DNA from: Algoriphagus sp. Y33
Lineage (GTDB): Bacteria; Bacteroidota; Bacteroidia; Cytophagales; Cyclobacteriaceae
Assembly: GCF_014838715.1 (NCBI RefSeq)
Contig: NZ_CP061947.1
Location: 744,001 to 808,000 of the forward strand
Direction of reading: 5' to 3'
DNA length: 64,000 nucleotides
Shown here one piece after another: positions 26,628 to 37,980 of the stretch (its first letter is position 1; each line of letters starts with the position of its first letter). Both the position numbers and the translations under genes were made by a program. The notes under the pieces are model-generated. The model was not told the origin of the DNA and searched no databases. It saw only the letters and a list, made by a program, of their open reading frames with translations.

Positions 26628-28988
26628 ATGCTCAAAAACTACCTTAAAATCGCTTGGAGAAATATTACCAGAAGCAAAGGATACGCCTTCATTAACATAG
26701 GCGGGTTAAGTATTGGAATGGCTTCTGCGATTCTGATCCTGTTATGGGTGCAGAATGAAGTAAGTATGGATCGGGAACATCCAAAGTCCGACCGGATTTA
26801 CAAAACTTACAATAGAGATACGTTCAGCGGAGAACTCTGGGTGTGGGGGTCCTCACCAAAAATTTTGGGACCAACACTTAAGAAGGATTATCCGGAAGTG
26901 GAGCAGGCTGTGAGAATTAATAATGCCAATTTCCTCTTTACGGTAGGAGATAAAAAATCCAACGAATCAGGAGTCTTTGTCGATCCTGAGTTTTTGGAAG
27001 TTTTTGATTTTCCGGTGCTTCAAGGCAACAGTTCCACTGCCTTGGATGATCCGTACAACATGGTAGTGACTGAAGACTTTGCCAAGAAGCTTTTCGGCGA
27101 GGAAGACGCTATAGGACAAACAGTAAAAATCGACAGTACTGATATTTTTACAGTAACCGCAGTGCTGGAAAACATTCCCAATAACACGAGGTTCCAATCG
27201 GACTTTTTTCTCTCCTGGGCTTATATGAAAAAACTGGGTTGGGATGACGAATGGTGGGGAAACAATTCCGTGGAAACCTATGTCTTGCTAGCAGAGAATG
27301 CTTCCCTGGAGGCGTTTAATGAAAAAATAGTGAACGTAACCAAGGATCATACGAATGGGGAAAATACTACAGAGGTGTTTACCTATCCGCTTTCACAAAT
27401 CCACCTTTACGGGAAAAGCGAGAATGGAAAGCTTGTAGGAGGTAGGGTAGTGACGGTGAGGATGTTTGCATTTATCGCATTGTTTATTCTGGTGATAGGC
27501 TGCATCAACTTTATGAATCTGAGTACCGCCCGCAGTGAAAAGAGAGCCAAAGAAGTGGGGTTGAGAAAGGTGGTAGGGGCAAGAAAAACCTCACTTATTG
27601 CACAGTTTATAGGAGAAAGCATACTTATTGCGTTTATCGCTGGGTTTTTCGCGCTCCTCGTGGTAGAGCTTGCGCTTCCATCGTTTAATACGTTGGTAGA
27701 TAAGCAGCTTCATATCCCATACAGCGATGTGGTTTTCTGGTTTCAACTGATTGGCTTTATCCTTTTGACAGGTTTGCTAGCGGGTAGTTATCCCTCATTT
27801 TTCCTTTCTTCATTCAGCCCTGTCAATGTGCTGAAAGGAACTTTCAAATCCGGGGCCTCGGCAGTAAATCCACGGAAAATATTGGTGGTGTTGCAGTTCA
27901 GCTTTGCCATCGTGCTTATAGTCTCCACCATCATCATTCAGCGTCAGATCGGCCATGCCCAAAAAAGGGAGCTGGGCTATGATAGAGACAACCTTATCTA
28001 TGTAATGATGCAAGGTGATATTGATAAGCACTACAGCGCCATCAAACAATCCCTGCTAAACAGCGGGGCCGTAGAGGCGATGACTAAGTCCATGAGCCCG
28101 ATCACACAGCGATACAGTGATGGCTGGGGCTATTCTTGGGAAGGCAGTACTCCCGAAGACGCAAAACTTGATTTCATCAGATTCAGTACGGACGCTGATT
28201 TTATGAAAGTGATGGGAACTGAGTTGGTTGAGGGAAGGGATATCGATATCCATCAGTTTCCAAGTGATTCGACTGCCATTTTATTGAATGAAACGGCTGT
28301 GAGAAAAATGCGATTGGAAGATCCTCTGGGACAGATCGTATCTGATGGAGATGACAACTATACAGTTGTAGGTATTATTAAGGATTTTATTTTTGAATCT
28401 CCCTATGATCCCGTCAATCCTTTAATGGTATTTGGGCCTTCTTCTTGGTTTGGTGTGGTACATATACGCCTCAAAGCAGATCAGCCTGTCGCTGAGAATA
28501 TTGCTTCAATTCAGGGAGTTTTTGAAGACTTCAATCCCAATTTTCCTTTCGAATACAGTTTTGTAGATGAGCAATATGCCAGAAAATTCAATGATACCAG
28601 GCGTACTGCAAGTCTATCTATACTTTTCACCATTTTGACTATTGTTATTTCCTGCCTGGGATTGTTTGGACTATCTACCTATATGGCAGCAAACCGTATC
28701 AAGGAAATCGGTGTACGAAAAGTATTGGGAGCAAGTGTGGGAAGTATCTCCATGTTGCTATCCAAGGATTTCCTGAAACTGGTAGGGATCGCATTTCTTC
28801 TGTCCGTTCCGGTAGCATGGTACGTCATGGATCAATGGCTCGATAATTACCAATACAGTGTGGGAATAGAATGGTGGGTGTTTGTAGTCACGGGTACGGT
28901 CACTATGCTTATCGCATTGTTCACCGTAGGTTTTCAATCGATCAAGGCGGCTATGACCAATCCTGCGAGAACGCTGAAGAGCGAGTAG
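26628..28988 (+). CDS. FtsX/MacB_PCD-type orphan permease 3
   Basis: The ATG at 26628 gives 786 residues starting MLKNYLKIAWRNITRSKG; the extension to 26526 translates only leader repeat. INFMNLS is at 293-299, followed by EKRAKEVGLRKVVGARKTSL. The second FtsX domain carries AANRIKEIGVRKVLGASVGS, where the usual EQR is replaced by ANR. The C-terminus is MTNPARTLKSE. The first periplasmic domain is relatively short and tryptophan-rich. It is one of the two intact permease genes with a sigma-54-like promoter and palindrome upstream (26321-26412), so it may be induced separately from its neighbours. Confidence 0.85.
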   Translation: MLKNYLKIAWRNITRSKGYAFINIGGLSIGMASAILILLWVQNEVSMDREHPKSDRIYKTYNRDTFSGELWVWGSSPKILGPTLKKDYPEVEQAVRINNANFLFTVGDKKSNESGVFVDPEFLEVFDFPVLQGNSSTALDDPYNMVVTEDFAKKLFGEEDAIGQTVKIDSTDIFTVTAVLENIPNNTRFQSDFFLSWAYMKKLGWDDEWWGNNSVETYVLLAENASLEAFNEKIVNVTKDHTNGENTTEVFTYPLSQIHLYGKSENGKLVGGRVVTVRMFAFIALFILVIGCINFMNLSTARSEKRAKEVGLRKVVGARKTSLIAQFIGESILIAFIAGFFALLVVELALPSFNTLVDKQLHIPYSDVVFWFQLIGFILLTGLLAGSYPSFFLSSFSPVNVLKGTFKSGASAVNPRKILVVLQFSFAIVLIVSTIIIQRQIGHAQKRELGYDRDNLIYVMMQGDIDKHYSAIKQSLLNSGAVEAMTKSMSPITQRYSDGWGYSWEGSTPEDAKLDFIRFSTDADFMKVMGTELVEGRDIDIHQFPSDSTAILLNETAVRKMRLEDPLGQIVSDGDDNYTVVGIIKDFIFESPYDPVNPLMVFGPSSWFGVVHIRLKADQPVAENIASIQGVFEDFNPNFPFEYSFVDEQYARKFNDTRRTASLSILFTILTIVISCLGLFGLSTYMAANRIKEIGVRKVLGASVGSISMLLSKDFLKLVGIAFLLSVPVAWYVMDQWLDNYQYSVGIEWWVFVVTGTVTMLIALFTVGFQSIKAAMTNPARTLKSE

Positions 28989-29423
28989 AAAGTATCTAGT
29001 AGCAAGACGTAAGTAGCAAGATAGTAGAGGCAAGAGGTAGAATCAAGAGTCAAGAGCACAGAATCAAGATTCGTCAGGAGCGTCATTGCGAGGCACGAAG
29101 CAATCCCGTTTTAGCTTATTGCACTTGTTGTAAAAGATTCAGTGCATATCAAGATGAGATTGCTTCGTCGTACCTCCTTGCAATGACGTGATAAGAGACA
29201 AGAGTCAAGAAGCTAAAGACAAGAGCCTTTAGCAGAGAATTATGATGTTTGTTAAAAAATAAGTAAAAAGTAAGAAGCTAGAGCTAAGAAAAAAGAGTTA
29301 CGAATGAGAAGAGACTTCGACTTCGCTCAGTCTGACACAGTGAGTGACCTTAGCACTTTTGAACTCGGAACCTTTCAATCTTTCAACTCGCCACGGCGGA
29401 CAAGTAATTAAAATCTTGCAACC
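28989..29423. other. Intergenic gap before permease 4
   Basis: No gene in 435 bases. Trailer repeats (AGTATCTAGTAGCAAGACG, GAATCAAGAGTCAAGAGC), one complete palindromic element (29081-29188), then a pyrimidine-rich leader ending with GGCGGACAAGTAATT 29 bp before the ATG. Confidence 0.5.
29081..29188. repeat. Palindromic intergenic element, short form
   Basis: Left arm CGTCATTGCGAGGCACGAAG (29081-) and a right arm ending CCTTGCAATGACG (to 29188) form a long hairpin with CAATC/GATTG inside and an unpaired centre. It is 108 bp. A similar short form is at 45155-45257; a longer 131-bp form with an inserted small palindrome occurs four times. Confidence 0.7.
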
Positions 29424-31859
29424 ATGTTAAAAAATTATCTAAAAATCGCCTGGAGAAACTTACTCAAAGCAAAGGGTTTTTCATTTATAAATATTGCTGG
29501 TTTGAGCATTGCCATTTCAGCATGTATCCTTATATCGATTTACATCCTTCATGAGTCGAGCTATGATAAGTTCGTTCCCAATTCAGCTAATATCTATCGT
29601 GCGGTAAACAGTATCAATTTAGGTAATGGTACAGAGAGAGGAATTCATTTTTCTGCAAATATGGCCCGTACAGTGGAGGCAGATTTTGATGAAGTGGAAA
29701 AAGCAGGAAGGATCATGGATAATGAGTTGTTCTATGGGGCAGGAGCCAATGAAATCCAAATTGATGATCAGGACATGCAGCACCATGAAGAAGGTTTTGC
29801 TTATGCCGATCAGGAGATTCTAGATATTTTCAGTATTCCAATGGTATTCGGTGATGCTAAAACTGCACTTACAGAGCCAAAGTCTATTGTCATTTCTGAA
29901 TCTATTTCCGAAAAATTTTTTAAAGGCCAAAATCCGGTAGGAAGTGTGATTTATCTCAATGGAAATCGGGAAGACCCTAGAAGAATTACTGCTGTGATGA
30001 GGGATTTTCCTACTAACTCTCACCTGGACTACAAATACTTTTTGACCATGAAGGGAGTTGAATTTGGGCAAGGGGAGCAGGATAGATGGGTACAGTCCAA
30101 TTACAAAACTTACTTACAGCTTAGACCAGATACAGATGTAGATGAATTTGACAAAACGCTTTCTTCCACTGTGATTGTTAAATACCTCAAACCGGCAATG
30201 TTAGCAATGGGGATGACTATGGCGGAAGGATTGGAAGATAAAGCAGAGCTATATCTACAGCCCATGACGGATATCCATTTGTACTCTGCTAATATCGGTA
30301 AGGAATCTGGCTTTAGAAACGATATTAAAATCGTATGGATTTTTGGGACTGTCGCCTTGTTTATCCTGGTTTTGGCTTCCATTAATTTTGTGAATCTTTC
30401 TACAGCAAAATCGGCCAACCGCGCCAAAGAGGTGGGTTTGCGTAAAGTCGTTGGATCAAGCCGTGCAAATCTGGTGGTTCAGTTCCTTGCAGAATCCATG
30501 CTTTTAACCCTCATAGCATTTATGTTTGGGGTTGTATTGGCTCAGTCGGTCATGCCGCTGTTCCGAGAGATGACTGGAATAGACCTTACTATGCCATGGT
30601 CAAATCTATTTTTTCTCCCAGTTCTATTCTTGGCAGCAATACTAGTGGGAGGCCTAGCGGGTTTTTATCCATCGCTCTACCTTTCAGGATTTTCACCCAT
30701 ACATGTCCTGAAGGGGAGATTGAGATTGGGAAGCAAATCCGGGGGATTCCAGAGCAGCATGGTCGTGTTTCAGTTCACTGTTTCGATTATCTTAATCATT
30801 GGCACCTTGATTATTAACGAGCAGATGGCTCATATTCTCAATTCCAAAATAGGTTTTGACAAGGAGCAGGTGATTCAGCTATACGGCACCAATATGCTGG
30901 GTGAAAAGGATGAGATTTTTAAAGATGAGCTGGTTAGGATCAATGGGGTTCAATCTGTGAGTATCTCTGATTATTTGCCTTTGGCCAATACCAAAAGGAA
31001 CGGGAATCAATTTGTCAATGAAGGAAGAGACAATATTGATCAAAGTATCTCGGGGCAAGTTTGGCAAGTAGATGAGGACTATTTGCAGACACTGGGAATT
31101 GAGTTGATAGCGGGGAGGAACTTTGATCCTTCAGTAGCTACAGACCGGGAAGCCACCATCGTAAACGAACAAATGGTCAAAGAACTTGGGTTGGAAGATC
31201 CCATAGGTAAAAAAATTTCGAGGTATAGGGAAGTAAATGAAATTATTGGAGTGGTCAAAGATTTCAGGTTTGATAATATGAAACAGCGTATCATGCCGCT
31301 GGCTCTATTTATGGGTAAAAGCAACACGATCATTTCCATCAAAACGAATACTTCTGATATGCAAGGTTTACTAAAATCCATTGAGGAAAAGTGGACTGCT
31401 TTTGCTCCCAATCTGGCATTTCGCTATGAATTCATGGACGATTCTTTTGCCCAGATGTATAGCAATGTCCATAGGATCAAAATCATCATGATGAGTTTCT
31501 CCGTTTTGGCGGTACTCATCGCCTGCATGGGATTGTTTGCACTGTCTGCCTATATGGTTGAGCAGAGGAACAAAGAGATGAGCATACGCAAAGTGTTGGG
31601 AGCTTCCGTCCAAGGCATCTTTAGAATCCAAACACAAAACTTTGTCTCATTAATACTGATCTCATTGGTTTTGGCCATTCCTATTTCTTACTACCTGATG
31701 GAGAATTGGCTGAAAGACTACGAATATAAAATTGAAATAGGTTGGCAAACATTCCTTGTTTCGGGAGCTATCGCAGTAGTCATAGCCCTTCTTACGATAA
31801 GCTATCATGCATTTAAATCTGCCATGATCAACCCGGTAAATAACCTAAAAGGAGAGTAA
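29424..31859 (+). CDS. FtsX/MacB_PCD-type orphan permease 4
   Basis: Of 811 residues, starting MLKNYLKIAWRNLLKAKG. INFVNLS is at 320-326, followed by NRAKEVGLRKVVGSSRANL. The first periplasmic domain is long and holds an unusual EIQIDDQDMQHHEEGFAYA stretch. The second FtsX domain reads VEQRNKEMSIRKVLGASVQG, a departure from the IGIRKVLG seen in other copies. The C-terminus is INPVNNLKGE. It stands alone between repeat-bearing gaps (435 bp upstream, 174 bp downstream) and has the GGCGGACAAGTA motif just before the start. Confidence 0.85.
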   Translation: MLKNYLKIAWRNLLKAKGFSFINIAGLSIAISACILISIYILHESSYDKFVPNSANIYRAVNSINLGNGTERGIHFSANMARTVEADFDEVEKAGRIMDNELFYGAGANEIQIDDQDMQHHEEGFAYADQEILDIFSIPMVFGDAKTALTEPKSIVISESISEKFFKGQNPVGSVIYLNGNREDPRRITAVMRDFPTNSHLDYKYFLTMKGVEFGQGEQDRWVQSNYKTYLQLRPDTDVDEFDKTLSSTVIVKYLKPAMLAMGMTMAEGLEDKAELYLQPMTDIHLYSANIGKESGFRNDIKIVWIFGTVALFILVLASINFVNLSTAKSANRAKEVGLRKVVGSSRANLVVQFLAESMLLTLIAFMFGVVLAQSVMPLFREMTGIDLTMPWSNLFFLPVLFLAAILVGGLAGFYPSLYLSGFSPIHVLKGRLRLGSKSGGFQSSMVVFQFTVSIILIIGTLIINEQMAHILNSKIGFDKEQVIQLYGTNMLGEKDEIFKDELVRINGVQSVSISDYLPLANTKRNGNQFVNEGRDNIDQSISGQVWQVDEDYLQTLGIELIAGRNFDPSVATDREATIVNEQMVKELGLEDPIGKKISRYREVNEIIGVVKDFRFDNMKQRIMPLALFMGKSNTIISIKTNTSDMQGLLKSIEEKWTAFAPNLAFRYEFMDDSFAQMYSNVHRIKIIMMSFSVLAVLIACMGLFALSAYMVEQRNKEMSIRKVLGASVQGIFRIQTQNFVSLILISLVLAIPISYYLMENWLKDYEYKIEIGWQTFLVSGAIAVVIALLTISYHAFKSAMINPVNNLKGE

Positions 31860-32033
31860 TGAATGGTGAATTGCGAAGTATGATTGACGAAATACGAATT
31901 ACAAGATTAGTGTAGAGGAGAGATGGTATCATGCTCTTTGGACTTTGTGGACTGAAATGATGAATGACGAATGTCGAATAATGAAGTGGGGTTCCAACCT
32001 TAGAACCTTCCAACTTGACAACCTTTAAACATT

Positions 32034-34452
32034 ATGCTTAAAAACTACCTAAAAATCGCCTATAGAAATCTTCTGAAAAAGAAGGTTTATTCCTTTATTA
32101 ATATTGTTGGTTTGGGGATTGGCATGGCCTGCTGTGTGCTTATTTTTATGTTTGTGCAGGATGAGCTCTCCTATGATACCTACCATGAAAAAGGGGACAG
32201 GATATTTAGAGTAATTCACGGTGTGGCTCAGGAAGGAGTGGAACCTGACCTTTCCACATTTTGGGTTTGGGGGAATGCGCCTATTGGACCTGCGTTGCAG
32301 CTGGATTTTCCGGAGATTGAAAAAGTGGTTCAATTTTCAGGAAGAGCGGATATCCTTTTTACCGTAGGGGAGGAGACGCAGCAGGAAGAGGGGGTGTTTT
32401 TTATGGACTCCACGGTGTTTGATGTATTCAGCTGGGAGTTGCTGGAAGGAGACCCCAAGACGGCTTTAGTGGCCCCGTTCAGTGTGGTTTTGACCGAGTC
32501 AACTGCCAAAAAATACTTTGGAAATGAGGAGGCACTTGGAAAAACAATGAAAGGAAGTGAAGCAGCCGGAAGATCAAACCCAGGGGATTATACTGTGACT
32601 GGAGTCATGAAGGATCTTCCTTCCAATTCTCATTTCAAGTTCAATACCTTATTGTCCCTAAGTACTTTCAAGCTGTCTAGGCCTGGGATTTTTGATGCCT
32701 GGGGGTATGTGGATACTTAATACTTATTTCTTGGTAAATGATCAGTTTGATAAGGCGAATTTTGAAGCAAGAATCCCGGAATTTATAGCGCGGAGAGCAG
32801 GTGAAAATAATGGGCCAGACTATACTGTTGTCATTGAGTCTTTGAAAGATGTCTACCTGAGGACAGCCGTTCAGAGACAGCCGGGTGATACCGGTTCTTT
32901 GACAAATATCTACGTGTTCTCCATCATTGGCCTTTTTATTCTGACTATTGCGATGATCAACTTTATGAACCTATCCACGGCCCGGTCTATGGAGCGGGCC
33001 AAGGAAGTTGGCATCCGCAAATCTATCGGGGCAGATCGCCGAAATTTGATGTTTCAGTTTTTGGGAGAATCTCTGATTATCGTGGTATTGGCATTCGTAG
33101 TCGGTATTATTTTGACGACCATCGCAATGCCGATGATGAATGATATGACTGGAAAGGTGTTCGAAATCAGCCGAATAGTCAACTGGCAGACCATTCCCGC
33201 TTTTCTGGTTATCATGCTTGTGATTGGCCTTTTGGCAGGCTCATATCCAGCCTTGGTCTTGTCGGGCTTCAGGCCTCTGATGATTCTCAAAGGAATAAAT
33301 AAATCAGATGCCAGAGGAGCAAATCTCCGAAAGGGATTGGTGGTTTTCCAGTTCAGCCTATCGATTACACTGATTGCCGGGACGATAATTGTCTATACTC
33401 AAATGAGTCACTTGCTGGATAAGGACATGGGCTTTGATAAGGATCATATGGTGGTATTGGACTACAATTATGACGGGCAGGTCAATAATGTCTCTTCGTC
33501 CTTGGAAAGCGAGTTGGAGAAAAATCCCAACATTCTTTCAGTGGCTTTTTCAAGGAGTGTTCCGGGAAGTCATTTCCCTAACGCTTACACGACCTTGGAG
33601 ACTTCCGATGGAGAGATGGTAGGACAGGCACAGCCGGTATTTCAAGTTGGCTTGGACTTTATAGATCATTATGGGCTGGAAGTGGTAGCCGGAAGATCAT
33701 ATTCCAGAGATTATCCCTCAGATTCCACATCGGCTTTGGTTATCAATGAAGCTGCGGCGAGGTAGTATGGCTATTCTAATCCTGCGGATATAGTCGGGAA
33801 AAAGTTTGACCAGTGGGGAAGGGCTGGGGAAGTGATTGGAGTGGTAAAGGATTTTAATTATATCTCTCTGCACAATACCGTAGAGCCGTTGACTTTGCCT
33901 TTTGAAGCCTATGCGAGTAGGTATATGAGTTTGAAGGTCAAAGGTGAAGACTTGCCTGCCACGCTTTCTCAGATTGAGGGAGTTTGGAAGCAACTGGCTC
34001 CCCACAGGCTGTTTATCTACAGTTTTCTCGACGAGGATTTCAATAAGCAATACGAATCAGATTTCAGATTCAGACAGATCTTTACCACATTTTCGGTATT
34101 GGCGATTTTCATCGCCTGCCTTGGGCTTTTGGGGCTCGCTACCTACACCGCTGAGCAGCGGACCAAGGAAATCGGAATCAGAAAAGTATTGGGGGCAAAC
34201 ATTGGAAGCATTGTAGGTTTGCTATCCAAAGATTTTATCAAGCTGGTATTGATTGCTATTGTTGTAGCCACTCCACTAGCTTGGTATGTGATGAATAGAT
34301 GGCTGGAAGGCTTTGCTTATCAGGTCACTATTCAATGGTGGATCTTCCTTATTTCGGGTGTGTTGGCGGTAATCGTAGCACTGGTAACGATCAGTTTCCA
34401 GTCGGTGAAAGCAGCTATGATGAATCCGGTGAATAGCTTGAAGAGTGAGTGA
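32034..34452 (+). pseudogene. FtsX/MacB_PCD-type permease, broken by a frameshift and a stop
   Basis: The reading frame starts normally (MLKNYLKIAYRNLLKKK) and runs through TM1 and most of the first periplasmic domain to a TAA at 32718-32720. From about 32715 the homology continues in the next frame (NTYFLVNDQFDKANFEAR, then INFMNLSTARSMERAKEVG) to a TAG at 33763-33765, then in the same frame to 34452 (from YGYSNPADIVGKKFDQWG through the second FtsX domain TAEQRTKEIGIRKVLGANIG, to MNPVNSLKSE). A single-base insertion near 32715 and a CAG-to-TAG-type change at 33763 explain it. Two independent lesions argue for a decayed gene rather than a sequencing error. Flanking trailer and leader repeats are intact. 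Confidence 0.85.
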
Positions 34453-35199
34453 TGAAAGTACAAAGTATCAAGTACAAAGTAGCTGGTATTTAGAATCTAG
34501 AGTGAAGAAACAAGATGTTAGAACCAAGAAACAAGAGCCAAGAACAGAGATCAGTTCGGAGCGTCATTGCGAACGACGAAGGAGTGCGGCAATCTGTTTA
34601 ATTGAAGTAGAAAGTATCAAGAAGGGAGGCCGTAGACCGAGACAGAAGCGTTGGCCGACTCCCCCTTGGACTTCGAAATTCATCTTGAAAAAGGATTTTC
34701 ATTAAAGGGGGCAAGGGGATTTTATAAGAGTCAAGAACCAAAAATCGAGAGCCAAGAACAGAGATCAGTTCGGAGCGTCATTGTGAACAGCGAAGGAGTG
34801 CGGCAATCTGTTTATTGAAGTAGAAAGTATCAAGACATAAGTATCAAGATGATAGGACCAAGATTTAAGACTCAAGAATGTAGCTTCTAGATAAGAGAGT
34901 CTGGATTCCCGTCTTTGCGAATGAGGGACGAATGAAGCAATCTCTCTATGACATTCCTAACTATTCCTATAGCAAGAACTGGAATTTTGAGAGAACAACC
35001 TTGACAACTTCAGAATAAATAATGAATGCCGAATAATGAAGATTAGACACCCGATTAACCCTTAATCTTTTAACCTTTAACCATAGTTTGTCTGTATCAA
35101 GAGCGAACTTCACAACATCTAAATCCTAAAACCATAAATATTAAGAGTTAACAAACGAAGGTTAAAGCTTTCAATCTTTCGATTTTAAAATACAATCAT
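34453..35199. other. Intergenic gap before permease 5
   Basis: No gene in 747 bases. It contains trailer repeats, two solo halves of the dispersed palindromic repeat (34559, 34776), a block starting CCCCCTTGGACTTCG that recurs near 37981, 41512, 41914 and 51138, and the left copy of a 422-bp direct repeat (34661-35082). The end is a pyrimidine-rich leader. Confidence 0.5.
34661..35082 (+). repeat. 422-bp direct repeat, left copy
   Basis: Nearly identical to 37981-38402 at a constant offset of 3320 bp, so the two copies bracket permease 5. It includes TAGCTTCTAGATAAGAGAG and ends in TTAACC-type heptads. Confidence 0.75.
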
Positions 35200-37584
35200 A
35201 TGTTACATACCTACTTGAAAATTGCTTGGAGAGGACTTCTTACAAAAAAAAGCTACACATTCATCAATGTAGGAGGTTTGGCTGCCGGTCTTGCGACAGC
35301 TATGCTGATTGGGTTGTGGATTTTTGATGAGCTTTCTTATGATCGTTACCATCAGAACTACGATAAAATAGCTCAGGTGATGCTTAATCAAACCTTTGAC
35401 GGGAAAGTGTCCTCAGGAACAAGTCAACCTTTACAAGTGGGATCCGAACTCAACAACAAATTCGGAAGCAATTTTAAACATGTGGTCATGTCCTCTGGAA
35501 CAAGAAACTCTGTCCTATCGGTCGGGGCCAATCCAGTTACAATTTCAGGGAAATTTATGGATGTGGATGCGCCAGAGATGCTTTCGCTGGAGATGCTCAC
35601 CGGTAAGCGGGAAAGTTTGCAGGACATCAATTCTATTCTACTTTCTGAATCAACTGCACAGGTGCTTTTCGGAACCAAAGATCCGCTTGGAGAAGTAGTG
35701 CGGATCAATAATAAATCAGACCTCGAAGTCACTGGAGTTTATAGAGATATACCGGAAAACTCATCTTTCTCAGATTTAAGATTTATAGCACCTTGGGAAT
35801 TCATGGTGAAAGATGAAGAATTGGCTGATAGAGTAGGTTGGGGGAATAATTGGTTTTTGACTTATGTACAATTGGCTGATCAGGTGAATCTTGCCACAGT
35901 CTCCAGCTCCATTAAGGATGTCAAGCGATCACACATAGATCCAGAAGATGCAGATAGGATCAACCCAGAACTATTTTTGCATCCGATGTCTAAATGGCAT
36001 CTTTATTCCAAATTTGAAAATGGGGTAAGTATAGGAGGAAGGATAGAGTTTGTATGGTTATTTGGGACGATTGGCATATTTGTACTATTTCTTGCATGCA
36101 TCAATTTTATGAATCTGAGTACCGCCCGCTCTGAAAAAAGGGCAAAGGAAGTAGGAATTCGCAAAGTCATTGGCTCTTTTAGGAGCCAACTCATAACTCA
36201 GTTTTTCAGTGAGTCCTTGTTAGTTACTTTTCTGGCATTTGGTTTTTCAATTGCGTTGGTTCAGCTGGCTCTACCATGGTTTAATGAGGTTTCTGGCAAA
36301 AAAATGATACTGCCTTGGGACAATTGGTTCTTCTGGGCAGCAAGCATTGGTTTTACTATATTGACCGGATTGATAGCAGGAAGCTTACCTGCATTCTATT
36401 TTTCATCCTTTAAGCCTATCTCTGTATTAAAGGGGACTTTCAAAGTCGGAAAATTCGCAACTCTTCCAAGAAAAGCTTTAGTAGTCATTCAATTTACAGT
36501 ATCAGTAACTCTCATCATCGGAACGATCATAGTTTACCGGCAAATTCAATTTGCTAAAAACAGACCTGTGGGCTACGGAAGGGAAGGGTTGGTAACTATT
36601 CCTATACACACAGCAGCTATCAAAGATCATTTTGAAGCATTGAGAACGGACTTGATTTCAACTGGGCTAGTTTCTGAAGTTGCTTTGTCCCAAAGTTCCA
36701 TTACCAATACCTGGACTACAAATAGTGGTTTTAATTGGAGAGGAAAGGATCCAAGCATGCAAGATGTAGTGATTACGGGTGCTATCAGTCCGGAGTTTGG
36801 AAAAGTAGTTGATTGGAAAATTGTGGAAGGACGAGATTTCTCCAGGGATTTTGCGTCAGACTCATCTGGGTTTATTTTAAATCAAGCTGCAGTAGAATAT
36901 ATGGGGTTTGAAGAGCCAATCGGCGAAACTATCCAAGCTTTTGATAGGACATATACAATCATCGGAGTGGTAGAAAATATGGTTACTCAGTCCCTTTACG
37001 AACCTGTCAAACAATCGGCTTTTTACTTAGATTCTTTCAACCGGGCAAGATTAATTAACATCAAAATAAACCCGGAAGTCAGTGGTGAGAAAGCTTTGGA
37101 AGGGATAGGGAATGTCTTCAAGGATTATGATCCATCGGTTCCATTTGAGTACAGTTTTGCAGATGATGAGTTTGCAGGAAAATATGCTTTTGAAGAAAGA
37201 ATAGGAAAGCTAACTGGCTTCTTTACTGCATTGGCAGTGTTTATCAGTTGTTTGGGTTTATCTGGATTGGCATCTTATATCGCTGAGCAACGCAAAAAGG
37301 AATTGGGAATCCGAAAAGTTTTAGGAGCGACTGTAATCAACCTTTGGTATATGCTTTCCAGCGAGTTTGTGCTACTTGTGGTTATCTCCTGCGTGATTTC
37401 TATTCCTATTTCCTATGCTTATTTGCATGGATGGCTGGAACAATTTGAATACCGAGTACCATTGCATTGGTGGGTTTTTCTTGCCGCAGGAGTTGGTGCG
37501 ATGGGCGTTGCTTTACTTACGGTAAGTTTCCAATCCATCAAAGCAGCACTGATGAATCCCGTGAAGAGTTTGAAGAGTGAGTAG
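35200..37584 (+). CDS. FtsX/MacB_PCD-type orphan permease 5
   Basis: Of 794 residues, starting MLHTYLKIAWRGLLTKKS. INFMNLS is at 301-307, then EKRAKEVGIRKVIGSFRSQL. The second FtsX domain has AEQRKKELGIRKVLGATVIN and the C-terminus is MNPVKSLKSE. By eye its DNA is more AT-rich than neighbouring copies (many TTT/AAA codons), which may point to a separate origin. It is bracketed by 422-bp direct repeats, so unequal crossing-over could delete or amplify the whole gene as a 3.3-kb unit. Confidence 0.85.
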   Translation: MLHTYLKIAWRGLLTKKSYTFINVGGLAAGLATAMLIGLWIFDELSYDRYHQNYDKIAQVMLNQTFDGKVSSGTSQPLQVGSELNNKFGSNFKHVVMSSGTRNSVLSVGANPVTISGKFMDVDAPEMLSLEMLTGKRESLQDINSILLSESTAQVLFGTKDPLGEVVRINNKSDLEVTGVYRDIPENSSFSDLRFIAPWEFMVKDEELADRVGWGNNWFLTYVQLADQVNLATVSSSIKDVKRSHIDPEDADRINPELFLHPMSKWHLYSKFENGVSIGGRIEFVWLFGTIGIFVLFLACINFMNLSTARSEKRAKEVGIRKVIGSFRSQLITQFFSESLLVTFLAFGFSIALVQLALPWFNEVSGKKMILPWDNWFFWAASIGFTILTGLIAGSLPAFYFSSFKPISVLKGTFKVGKFATLPRKALVVIQFTVSVTLIIGTIIVYRQIQFAKNRPVGYGREGLVTIPIHTAAIKDHFEALRTDLISTGLVSEVALSQSSITNTWTTNSGFNWRGKDPSMQDVVITGAISPEFGKVVDWKIVEGRDFSRDFASDSSGFILNQAAVEYMGFEEPIGETIQAFDRTYTIIGVVENMVTQSLYEPVKQSAFYLDSFNRARLINIKINPEVSGEKALEGIGNVFKDYDPSVPFEYSFADDEFAGKYAFEERIGKLTGFFTALAVFISCLGLSGLASYIAEQRKKELGIRKVLGATVINLWYMLSSEFVLLVVISCVISIPISYAYLHGWLEQFEYRVPLHWWVFLAAGVGAMGVALLTVSFQSIKAALMNPVKSLKSE

Positions 37585-37809
37585 GGAAGCAAGTATCAAG
37601 TACAAAGTAGCTAGATATTAGTAACAGGAAGCAAGAGTCTGGAATCAAGATGTTAGAACAGGGAATCTAGAGTCAGGAAACACAAGCCAAGGACAGAGTC
37701 CAGTTCGGAGCATCATTGCGAACGACGAACGAGTGTGGCAATCTGCTTATAGAAGTAGAAAGTATCAAGATGATAGAACCAAGATGTAAGAACCAAGTTC
37801 CGTCGGGAG

Positions 37810-37940
37810 CGTCATTGCGAGGCACGAAGCAATCTTGTTTGAGCTTATTACCCTTGTTGTAAAAGATACAATGTTTATCAAGAGGAGATTGCTTCGTTCC
37901 CGACAAAAGTCGGGACTGGCTGTGCCTCCTCGCAATGACG
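37810..37940. repeat. Palindromic intergenic element, long form
   Basis: Starts CGTCATTGCGAGGCACGAAG and ends CCTCGCAATGACG. The right arm is interrupted by the small perfect palindrome TCCCGACAAAAGTCGGGA plus CTGGCTGTG. Same 131-bp form at 41621, 42030 and 50961. Confidence 0.7.
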
Positions 37941-37980
37941 TAGGAGAAGTCTCAAGACAGGAGACGGAAGAGTTGGCAGC

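Noticed and set aside
33763..33765. Read-through or recoding of the in-frame TAG in the broken permease
   Set aside because: The same gene also has an upstream frameshift, so decay is the simpler explanation. No recoding element was seen, and TAG ends other genes here.
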